A stretch of 64,000 nucleotides of DNA from Allomyces arbusculus (Eukaryota > Blastocladiomycota > Blastocladiomycetes > Blastocladiales > Blastocladiaceae), in contig JADHYV010000072.1 in the NCBI GenBank assembly GCA_027604705.1, positions 1 through 64,000 on the forward strand, read 5' to 3'. Positions 55,503 through 64,000 of the stretch are shown here, piece by piece. The notes under the pieces were generated by a model. It made no database searches and was not told the DNA's origin. It saw only the letters and a list, made by a program, of their open reading frames with translations. The translations under genes were made by a program, and so were the position numbers. Positions within the stretch are counted from its first letter, which is position 1, and the number at the start of each line of letters is the position of its first letter.

Positions 55503-58500
55503 ATGGCCGACGCGCAACCACCACGCCGCTCGCCGCCCACCACCACCACCGCCGTCCCGCCCATCAACGCCTCCGCCATGTCCGGCCGCCATTACGACCG
55601 CGCCGCGCACGACCGCGCCGACCGCGACTGGCCCTACGCGCCGCCGCTGCACGCCGCGCACCCACACCCACCGCCTCCTCCGCCGCCCACGCGCGACCCC
55701 CGCGGCTGCAGCGCGCACGACTACCAACCCCACCATCACCACCCCCACCACGCCAATTACGCGCCTGCGCCCGTCGACCCGTACGCTGCGCCCGCGCACG
55801 TTCCGCCGCCACGCCACGACCTGCCGTACGCGCGGCCGCCCCCGCCAGGCGCAGCCTACCCTTACGCTCAAAGCGCACCCGGCATGACGGGACCCCCCCC
55901 GCCACACTACCCATACAACACGTACCCATACGCTGCATCCGCGCCCTATCACGGCCAGGCGCCGCTGCCACCGCCCCCGCGCACGCAGCAGCAGCAGGAG
56001 CCGCAGCCGCCGCCAGTGTCCGCGCACGCACACGCGCACGCGCAGCATGCAAGCACCAGCGCAAACGCAACCGTGCACGCGCGCGGTGGCAGCGACACGA
56101 CGAGCCCTGCCACGGCGGCCGCTGGTCCTGCGTTCGCCACTGCGGCAGCCGCTGGTTCCGCCGCGGACGCGTGGGCGCGCGAATCGCCGGCTGACGCTCG
56201 TCGTCGGCCCGTCGATGCGGCAACAGCGGCCGCAGCTCCGCCGCGCGCACCGCACCCGGACGAGTTGTACTCGCGGCACCATCATCCGTACTATTCCGCG
56301 GCCGACCCAGCGTATAGCGGGTACCCGCCGCCGTACGGCTGGCACGGGCCTCCGCCGCCGTGGGCTGCGTACCATGACACAGCGGCGCACCACGCGTGGC
56401 GGTATCCTCCGGGCGCGCGCCTGCCGCCGCCGCCCATGGGTCGTGTGTCCGGCTGGCCATCCGCTGGTGAGCCGCCGTACGCTGCCGAATTGCCCTACGC
56501 TGCGCAGTACCCGACCGACGCATCGTATCCTGCTCCAAGCGCGCCCTACGTCAAGTCCGATCCGGATGCGCCGTACCCTGCGCGCGGACCGCCATCTTCG
56601 CCGCCGGGGCCGTCGAGGCCGCCCGCGTACGCGTGGACGGCGCCTGCGGCCGCGCACGAAGCCGTGCACGATCCGTCGAGGTACACGCCGAGAGATCCCG
56701 CACCTCTCCCGCCGCCGCTGCCGCCGGCAGCGTCGTCGTCGCACGCGGCGTCGACACCGATCGGTACCGCGCCGGCGGAAGTGGCACGCGGACACAATGC
56801 GAATGATCGAGTGGCCAATGGCATGTCTCCCACAATGCCACGCAGTCGGACCGGGTCAGCGCGTGAAGGCGCGGTCAAGGCCGCTGCAGCGTCGTCGTCG
56901 GCGCCGACGCCATCAACAACGCGGCCACCGTCACGCGCCGTATCGGGCGGTGCGGCCGAGGAGAATGAGGGAGAGCGCGTACGTTTGGTTCTGTTGGGTG
57001 TTTGATTCGGTTCTGATGTGGATGGTCATTGACGCGCTGTTGTTCGACCGCGTGGGATAGCCACGCCGCGAGTACGTGGTGCTGACGCGCGACCTCTACC
57101 GCGCCATGGAAGCATCGCTGCAGGACCCGGCCAACCCGGTCTTCCCGCCGGGCATGCTGCGCAAGCGGTGGCGGCGACTTATGAGCTCGTTCGAGTACCA
57201 TGGCAAGAATCCGGCATGGCGGACCTTGACGTGGAAAGGGTGCTTGCTCTACATTGCGCCACAGGAGGTACGTTGTGGGCGTCACGTCATTCTCGGACGC
57301 GTTGGCGGTCGCAGCAGAAGGGGGACTTACGCTGATCGCGCGCTCCTTGGATCATGCCGATATTTCGACTAGGACTGGGACGCCATTGTGCTCGACGAGT
57401 ACCACGCACCGCCAACCGACCCGGTGGCGCGGCACGGGCTCGACACGCCGGCGCCACACCGGTCAGTCACGCAAACGTTCAAGCAGGTACGCACAGTATC
57501 GGCGTCTCTTGGCCGTTGTTTGGGCGCAGCGTCGAGGCGAAGCGCGGTGCGCGCGGGTGGGATGGGTCGGGGCGCACGGTGGGCAGACGTGCGCCGTGTC
57601 GCGCGAGTCGAATGGTGTGACGCGACCGGCGGCGGGCAGGGTGCCTGTTTATCGGCGAGCATCGGCCGATGCCCACCATGCGAAAGTGCTTCGCCGGCAC
57701 ACTTGTGCACCACAAGTGGGCGCCTTGCCCCTTGTTGTCGGTCCCCTTGGTGCGACCCTGCCGAAGGACTGGCCAGGGAGGACACTGGTTGGGCAAAAGC
57801 CTTTCCTTGTCCACCATATGGTTTGCCCCTGTGCCTGCGACCATGCGCTCGCTGCCCTTGCGCCCACCCACGACCCCACTCCGGTTGTCGCCCAACGAAT
57901 TCCAGCCATGCTCACTTTCTCTCCTCCTCTTCCTCCCCCTCTCTTTCTCCACGATCTAGCTGCAGCGCCGGTACCAGACGCGCCGGTCGCGCGCGGGCAT
58001 CCCGCTCGAACGCGTCGAGGAAATTGTCGCGCGGTGCCCATGCAACCAGCACCCGGCGACGGCCGCCACCGTCGCCGCCGACGTGGCCGCGATCACGATA
58101 ACGACCGATTCGCCGACGAGCGCGCCCGCGCCACCGCCGCGCGCAGGGGGCAACGTGTCAACGACCACGAGCTCAGCTGCCGATCGCGATGACACGCAGC
58201 TGTCCCCGCACCGACCGGCCGTGCCGCCGACACAGCTGCCAGCGCCGCAGCCGAGCCCGCGGGATCGCGCTGACCATGACCATGTGGAGCCGGCGGTGCC
58301 GATGTCGCCGCTGCGGCACACGCACCATGAGGCACCGTACCGCACGCATCCCTCGTGGCCAGTGCAGCGTGGCCCGGCGGGGAATGGGACACACGATCCG
58401 CGCGCGTATCCGCCAAGTGGGTATAGCGGGTACCCGGACGCGCCGTCGCAGTCGGCACGGCGCTATTCCGGACAGCCGGCGCACGAGTACAGCGCGGCTG

Positions 58501-58550
58501 AGGCGGCAGCGGGGCGTGCGCACGCGCACGGTGCTGGGTGGGACGAGTAG
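55503..58550 (+). CDS. Proline-rich protein with integrase-type HHCC zinc-binding module
   Basis: Model: 55503-56978, 57061-57267, 57373-57486 and 57960-58550, 795 residues. The first 490 residues are low-complexity, rich in Pro, His, Tyr and Ala, with an acidic end. The conserved core is shared by exons 2-4. LYRAMEASLQDP, MLRKRWRRLMSSF and LLYIAPQE lead into WDAIVLDEYHAP, HRSVTQTFKQLQRRYQ, IPLERVEEIVARCPCN. The spacing of the two His and the Cys pair (CPC instead of CxxC) resembles the N-terminal zinc-binding module of retroelement integrases, as in domesticated proteins such as GIN1 or KRBA2. No integrase catalytic core is present, and the gene has normal host introns, so I read it as a host gene. 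The Tyr/Pro-rich tail ends near GAGWDE. A regulatory, DNA- or protein-binding role is a guess. Confidence 0.6.
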
Positions 58551-59494
58551 CGTGGTCGTGGACGGGTCAGGTCGGCGCGGCGACAGCCTGGTTGGGTCGA
58601 GCCGTGCGGTGGAGTCTGCCGGGGCTAGGTCGGGAGGACCGCTGGTGTCGGCGGCCAGGGCTCCACCAGCACTCGAGCGACAGTCGGACATGGCCAGTCC
58701 AGTTTGGCCACGTCGGTTCGCAGCGCCAGACTCCTCACCAACACGTCAGATCACGGCTGGCGCCCTCGTCCGTCCACGTCGATTCGCCCCGGACGCCTTG
58801 ACTCGTCCCGACCACGTCGGTTCGCCGCCTTGACCCTTCAGACCCGACCCACGTCGGCCCGCGTCTTTTTACGCGTATCTTTTCCTTCTCCATTTCCTTC
58901 GTGTTACCCGTCGGCTCGGCGCGGGCGTGTTCCCTCTTCCTCCCCTCCTGAACGTGCCTTCGCCCCTCCTGTCATGTCATGATCGCGCGTGCAGAGCGCG
59001 AGCAAGAGAACGTCCCTGTCAATGTCATGCCAGTTTTGACCCACCGTGCCCGTGTCCTACCCGTCAGGCCCGACTTTCTGTGCATACTCCTCACAGCCCG
59101 GTCCCTGCCTTGCTGCCGCAACGGCGTTTCGGCTCAGGGCATCGCCCGGTTTGTGCAACGAGGGGAGAAGGGGACAGGACCATGCACCCGTAACTGAATA
59201 CTTTCGGTAGAAACGACATTTTCTCAACTGTCCGCACCGAGCATTTCGCTTTGGACTGCGGCCGGCCACAGACAGGCCGCATCACGGCCAGATACTTTCA
59301 TCCCTTTTCCCGCCCTTCGCCTCAGCAACCTTGCCGCCAGGCTGCCACAGTTCGCTGACCGAGCATCACCGAGCACCTGAGTCAGCCGCGTTTGCACAGC
59401 TTGGGAACGAAGAGAGCTGGCAGTGGAGTGGAGGAGCCAAGAGCAGAGTAAGCATGCATGCAAGCACGCGAACCTCGTCAACGACGGTCGTGCT
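58551..59494. other. Intergenic before MAPEG cluster
   Basis: About 940 bases. The first part (58560-58850) carries loosely repeated words such as CACGTCGGTTCGC. T/C-rich near 58860-58960. No gene seen. Confidence 0.45.
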
Positions 59495-59613
59495 TCTGTC
59501 AGCAGTCGTCGCCAAGCCGGGGCCGTCGTGCGACGTTGGACCATGGAGATGTCTCGGCCCCAGGTGACAACGACGCTACGGCACGGGTCCTCCCCGACGC
59601 ACTGCTCTCCGAA

Positions 59614-59623
59614 AATAAATACC
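59614..59623 (+). promoter_or_regulatory. Conserved AATAAATACC element, MAPEG copy 1
   Basis: The decamer AATAAATACC lies 96 bases before the ATG and recurs upstream of the other two copies. It is the only AT-rich word in each promoter, so it probably acts as the TATA-type element. Confidence 0.5.
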
Positions 59624-59718
59624 GCGTCGTATCCGCGTCTCTCGCCCAGCATCCGCCTTGCACCAATCGCGTCCCGCATCCATTGCACCATCCTCGACCC
59701 ACCCAGTCCAAGCGCGCC

Positions 59719-60338
59719 ATGACATCGAAAGCCTTCACGATGCTGCGTGTGACGCCCTTCTACGCGGCGATCCTCGCCCTCTACAACATCAAGTTGATCA
59801 TTGCCATCATTCGGCAACGCATGAAACACCAAGTGAGTCTCGGCGACGGGACGGCGCAGTTTTTGATCGAGTATTTCGACTCCAAGGCCGCCGATGCCGA
59901 GGCGGCGTTACCGATCGAGCAGGCGCCGTTTGCCAGCAAGTACTGGAGCGTGATGGTCGCGGTCCGGCAGCACGGTACGTTGCGTTGCCGATCGAGATCG
60001 TGTCAACGTTGGCGCGCCCCTGGCTTGCAGCCATTGCGAAATGGGCAACTCGACGCGTCTCTCACCATCACCCTCTATCCGTGGTAGGCAACTTCATCGA
60101 GAACGTGCCCTTCATCCTTATTCTCAGCGCGCTCGCGGAACTCGCCGAGGTCATGCCCAACGCGGCATTGCATGCGTTTTTGGGCGCGTTCACGGCTGGC
60201 CGCCTGTTCCATGCCGAGTTTGGACTCAACCGCCAGTTTGGGCTTGGGATCGGCCGCAATATCGGCATGATCACCACGTTTGCCGCGTACCTCGGGATTG
60301 CTGGGACCATGTTTGTGCGGTGGTTTATTGCACTGTAA
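59719..60338 (+). CDS. MAPEG-family membrane protein, copy 1
   Basis: Membrane-associated eicosanoid/glutathione-metabolism family; members include microsomal glutathione transferases. Model: 59719-59974 joined to 60088-60338, 168 residues. The first membrane segment (about 10-30, VTPFYAAILALYNIKLIIAI) precedes RQRMKHQVSLGDGTAQFL. HGNFIENVPFIL (restored across the phase-1 intron) leads into the second segment, with ALAELAEV; GRLFHAEFG and a final segment ending in FVRWFIAL follow. The order matches the short, bacterial-like branch of the family with four segments. Glutathione use cannot be proven. It differs from copy 2 by few residues, including SKAADAEA where copy 2 has AKEADAEA. Confidence 0.85.
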
Positions 60339-61465
60339 ATTCTTTCATTTTGATAGACGCGTGCCGCGCTGACCGGTCGCTGGCTTGTTGGATGGGCCGT
60401 GGAGTACATTTTGGCTTTGGCCGTTTGCAGCCGCAATGATCCTCTGGGCGCTAAAGTGCTCCATTCCGCTGCGCGACAGAAACGATAATGGGCCTTGGTG
60501 ATGAGTTTCGAGTTCAAATAATGAAAGCAAACCACGCGCACACAAATCAATGTCTCAAGACTCGCATCCCGACGACCAAATCGATGGAATCAAACGTCTA
60601 AAAAAGAACGCGTTCACGGTGCCCCGGACTGCAGCAAAATTGAGAGAACAAGGTCAAGTTGAGACGCCTCGTTTTTCGGGTTGGGGTCACCACACCATAC
60701 ATGCCTCCTTTTGCAAACCACGAGTGGACCGCGCGTCGAAAATGGTCCACTTGGGTCTAACCAGGCGACGTGGATGAGCTTGGTTGCGATCGATTGGTGA
60801 ACTGATTCAGCGCAAGACACATCTGATCGTGTACCAGTCGCCAGCACCATGGTCAAAATGCCCCCATAACGTGGATTAGTCATAATCGCAGCCAACCGCG
60901 GGCAGGCCCACCCATCCAACATGTAATCTGGTCGCAATTGTCCTGCAGTCACATGCTTCTTTGTGCCGCCCGCCGCGAGGACAATAAAGGGGAAGGTATT
61001 TACGTGGGGCAGAGGCGGCGAAAGGATCAAGGTGGCCAGAAGCGGCGGGTCAAAACTGGTTGCTGATTGACGATCAGGCGTCTTGGTCGGCAGCTCGTAC
61101 CAGCGAAACCGCGGTTGCAAGCTGGGGACGGAGTACCGGAGGAAGAAATATGGACGCAAAACTCGCAAAAAAAGACTCGCAAATGAATATGCCCGGAACG
61201 CTGCGCACCACGTCCGACAGGAGGCCGTCCGTGGCGGTCCTCGCGTCGCAAAATAACGCCGTGCAGCACGTGGGCGCGGCCGCAACTGGGGCGCGCGTGT
61301 TCGCCACACCGGTTGTTCTGCACCTTGATCTACAGGTTCTCCACGTTGTCGTCGGCCGGCCTGGGCTCGTTCAGGCGGTTCACGTGGGGCTGGGCAGGTG
61401 CAGGCGAGTGGAGGACCGTGGGAACCATGCCAGGACGCGGCCCTCGCCAACGACCTTCTCATGAC
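60339..61465. other. Flank between MAPEG copies 1 and 2
   Basis: About 1.1 kb, similar over most of its length to 62331-63175. No independent coding frame is conserved between the two flanks, which argues against a gene here. Confidence 0.6.
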
Positions 61466-61587
61466 ATCTGTCAGCGGCTGTCTCTCCAAGCCAACGCCGT
61501 CGTCGTGTGACGTTTAACCAGGAGCCGCGACTCATGCGACGCGCGACGCTGCGACACAGGGTCCTCCCTGACGCGCGACCGAAAATC

Positions 61588-61597
61588 AATAAATACC
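61588..61597 (+). promoter_or_regulatory. Conserved AATAAATACC element, MAPEG copy 2
   Basis: Same decamer as in copies 1 and 3, 115 bases before the ATG. The words GGGTCCTCCC upstream and ACCAATCGCGTCCCG downstream are also shared with copy 1. Confidence 0.5.
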
Positions 61598-61711
61598 GGG
61601 TCGTATTCCACGTCTCTCGCCCAAACATTCGCACTGCGCGCACCAATCGCGTCCCGTATCCATTGCACCAACCCCTGACCGACGATCCACGCAAGTCAAG
61701 CCCACGCCATC

Positions 61712-62330
61712 ATGGCCTCGGGACCCTTCACGATGCTGCGTGTGACGCCCTTCTACGCGGCAATCCTCGCCCTCTACAACATCAAGCTAATCATTGCCAT
61801 CATTCGGCAACGCATGAAACACCAAGTGAGTCTCGGAGACGGGACGGCGCAGTTTTTGATCGAGTATTTCGACGCCAAGGAGGCCGACGCCGAGGCCGCA
61901 TTGCCGATCGAGCAGGCGCCGTTTGCCAGTAAGTACTGGGGCGTGATGGTCGCGGTCCGGCAACACGGTACGTGACGTTGCAAGCTTCGAGATCTGGCAT
62001 CATCCGGTGGGCGCCGTCCTGGCGTGCGATCACGCGCGAAAATTGACGACTCAACATCTCGACCTCCGCCTGACCTTAGGCAACTTCATTGAGAATGTGC
62101 CGTTCATCCTTCTTCTCGGCGCGCTCACGGAACTCGCCGAGGTCATGCCCAACGCGGCATTGCACGCGTTCCTAGGCGTGTTCACGGCCGGCCGTCTGTT
62201 CCATGCCGAGCTTGGACTGAACGGCCAGTCTGGGCGTGGGATTGGCCGTCTTGTTGGCATGATCACCACATTAGCCGCGTACCTCGGGATTGCTGGGACC
62301 ATGTTTGTGCGGTGGTTCATTGCGCTGTAA
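61712..62330 (+). CDS. MAPEG-family membrane protein, copy 2
   Basis: Model: 61712-61967 joined to 62080-62330, 168 residues, intact. Same gene structure as copy 1, with intron phase and position conserved and a GTACGT donor; a CTGAC branch site lies just before the acceptor. Differences from copy 1 are concentrated at the N-terminus (MASGPF instead of MTSKAF), the loop after the first segment and the third membrane segment (LGLNGQSGRGIGRLVG). The intron sequences are far more diverged than the exons, consistent with purifying selection on the protein after duplication. Function as for copy 1. Confidence 0.85.
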
Positions 62331-63175
62331 ATTATATCGTTGTGACAGGCGCGCGACGCGCTGGCCAGCTGCAGGCTTGTTGGATGGGCCGTGGAGCACG
62401 TTTTGGCGTTGGCCATTTTGCAACCGCGATATTTCTTTGGGCGCCAAGTGCTACATTACACTGCGCGACAGAAACGATATACGGCCTTGGCGATGGCTTT
62501 CCAGTCAACTATGCCAAGCAAACTGCGTGCACATAGAACAAACCTCAAGACTCGCACTCCGACCACCAAACTAACGGAATCAACGTCCAAAAAAAAGACA
62601 CTCCCACGGTGCCCCCCAATGGTAGCAGAAGTGAGTGAGGAAGGTTGAGTGAGCTGAGACTCGTCGTTTTCCGAGTTGTGGATCACCACACAAATCCATG
62701 TCTTCTTTTGCAAACCATGAGCGACCCGCGCGTCGAAAATGATACACTCATATGTAACCGCGCGACATGGGCGAGTTTGGTTGCAGTTGCTTGGTGGACT
62801 GTTTCAACACGGGCAAGGCACGTCAGATCGTGTACCAGTCGCCAGCATAGTGGTCACATCGCGGGCCCAGAGCGGGGTTTGATCACAATCGTAGCCAACC
62901 GCGGTCAGGCCCGCCAATAAAACATGTAACCTGGTCATGTCCTGCGGTCGCATGCTTATTGTGCCGTCCGCCGCGAGGAGAATGAAGGTGAAGATTTTTT
63001 GTGTGGGGCAGAGACGGTGAAAGTGTGGCGGTTCAAAAACCAGTTCTAAAACAGACGTCGCCGGAGCCGGCAACTTGCGGAACCGGCAAAGCCGCGGTTG
63101 CATGCTGGGGGCGGAGTATCGGAGGAAACAAGGACGCAAAAGCTACCGAATGAGTATGCCCGGAGTGTCCGGCAA
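62331..63175. other. Flank between MAPEG copies 2 and 3
   Basis: About 850 bases, the counterpart of 60339-61465 with several deletions relative to it. No gene seen. Confidence 0.6.
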
Positions 63176-63295
63176 TCTGTCAGCAGTCAATTAGCAGCCG
63201 TGGTTGCAACGTGCCTGGCCCCACTCGCACGCGAGCGCGTGCGTAGCAGCCGCTCGCTGGTTGTGAGGCTCGCCCTTTTCTCCTCTCTCGCCGAA

Positions 63296-63305
63296 AATAA
63301 ATACC
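63296..63305 (+). promoter_or_regulatory. Conserved AATAAATACC element, MAPEG copy 3
   Basis: Same decamer as in copies 1 and 2, 70 bases before the ATG. Confidence 0.5.
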
Positions 63306-63374
63306 ACATCCCTCCCCTCAACACAAACCTCTCGCGCGCACCAATCACGACCTGCACCTATTGCACCATCCACC

Positions 63375-63961
63375 ATGACCACGACGCCGTTTTCGCTGCT
63401 GCGCGTGACGCCGATTTACGCGTCGATTCTCGGCCTGTACAACGTCAAGCTGATCATTGCGATCATTCGGCAACGCATGCGGCACCGTGTGAGCCTTGGC
63501 GACGGCACCGCGCAGTTTTTGATGGAGTACTTTGACACCAAGGAAGCCAATGGCGGTGTGCCCCCCGTGCCGATTGAGCGCGCGCCATTTGCGTCAAAGT
63601 ACTGGAACGTGACCGTCGCGGTTCGGCAGCACGGTGCGCTGCCTTGCTGTACATGCTCTGCGTGCGGTAACTCGACGCTGAATTGAGATTCAATTGTTGA
63701 CGTCCAATAGGTAACTTCATTGAGAACGTGCCGTTTGTGCTCGTGCTTGGCGCGCTCGCCGAAATCGCCGACGTGATGCCTGCCACGGCCTTGCACGCGC
63801 TTCTCGGCGCGTTCACGGCGGGCCGCCTGTTCCACGCCGAGTTTGGACTCAATGGCCAGTTTGGGCTCGGGGTTGGCCGCCGGATCGGTATGGTCACGAC
63901 CATGGCCGCGTACACGGGGATCGCGGGGACGATGTTGGTGCGGTGGCTCAAGGCCTTGTAA
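63375..63961 (+). CDS. MAPEG-family membrane protein, copy 3
   Basis: Model: 63375-63633 joined to 63711-63961, 169 residues, intact. The most diverged copy: MTTTPFSLLRVTPIYASILGL at the start (broken here as MTTTPFS then LLRVTPIYA), EANGGVPPVPIER in the loop, and VRWLKAL at the end. The intron is shorter (77 nt), at the same codon, with a GTGCGC donor. HGNFIENVPF, ALAEIADV and GRLFHAEFGLNGQFG are conserved. The basic last residues WLKAL differ from WFIAL in the other copies. The gene ends 40 bases before the window edge, so its 3' flank cannot be compared. Confidence 0.85.
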
Positions 63962-64000
63962 AATACGTAGCGGGTGGGCGTCGGGGTTTGGTAATTAGTA

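Larger units (their letters stand above)
59495..63975. repeat. Three tandem segmental copies carrying MAPEG genes
   Basis: Units begin near 59495, 61466 and 63176; the third runs to the right edge and may be cut. Each has a related promoter, a two-exon MAPEG gene with the intron at the same codon, and (units 1 and 2) a similar 3' flank. Shared flank words include GTTGGATGGGCCGTGGAG and GATCGTGTACCAGTCGCCAGCA. Spacings are about 1.97 and 1.71 kb. Confidence 0.85.

Noticed and set aside
54963-56795. 610-codon arginine-rich minus-strand frame
   Set aside because: Antisense shadow of the Pro/His/Ala-rich exon of the HHCC-module gene; composition artefact.
55503-58550. Retroelement (LTR or similar) carrying the HHCC module
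   Set aside because: No terminal repeats, reverse transcriptase, RNase H or integrase core nearby; ordinary short introns of the host type are present.
60339-61465. Possible small gene between MAPEG copies
   Set aside because: The homologous flank after copy 2 does not preserve any frame.

Overview
The window starts at a chromosome end. Bases 1 to about 279 are a C-rich telomere tract of variable CCTA(A)n units, and the remaining 63.7 kb is GC-rich, gene-dense eukaryotic DNA. The genome looks like that of an early-diverging, zoospore-forming (flagellated) fungus, possibly Blastocladiomycota or another chytrid-grade lineage. The evidence is a chitin synthase, fungal-type Sfc1 and Aim18 proteins, a full-length katanin p80 with its con80 domain (typical of organisms with cilia), and many short introns. 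The lineage is an inference; nothing here names a species. I saw no rRNA, tRNA, CRISPR array or intact transposon.

Layout. Telomere and about 1.1 kb of subtelomere (1-1372); chitin synthase (-); glycyl-tRNA synthetase (-), head-to-head with an AIM18-like mitochondrial protein (+); a Crz1-like C2H2 factor (+) converging on VPS27 (-); VPS27 head-to-head with an ankyrin/PP1-targeting protein (+); CobT (+); an acidic orphan (-); the Sfc1 succinate/fumarate carrier (-); a TBC protein (-) head-to-head with a diaphanous-type formin (+); a TATDN3-like TatD protein (+) whose stop codon overlaps that of ALG6 (-); ALG6 head-to-head with a Ynd1-type apyrase (+); an orphan membrane protein of about 1040 residues (+); pyridoxal kinase (-) head-to-head with a DnaJ/TMEM185-like protein (+); condensin Brn1 (+); katanin p80 (+); a proline-rich protein with an integrase-type HHCC module (+); and three tandem MAPEG genes (+) up to the right edge.

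Gene models. I built them by joining reading frames at splice sites whose phases agree and whose joined protein restores the family motif. The 55 inferred introns are mostly 60-130 nt. They have an unusual donor, GT(A/G)CG, in 36 of 55; 48 of 55 have C at +4 and none is GTAAGT. Branch points are often CTAAC or CTGAC. Five introns are multiples of three without a stop, so a naive ORF call would translate through them.

The genes form no operon or single pathway. Themes are secretory and endosomal functions (ALG6, apyrase, VPS27, TBC), cytoskeleton and chromosomes (formin, PP1-targeting protein, katanin, Brn1), mitochondria and cofactors (Sfc1, Aim18-like, CobT, pyridoxal kinase), and translation (GlyRS). 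Most notable are a CobT-type vitamin B12 enzyme in a fungal genome, the shifted 5' splice-site consensus, and the recent tandem triplication of MAPEG genes.
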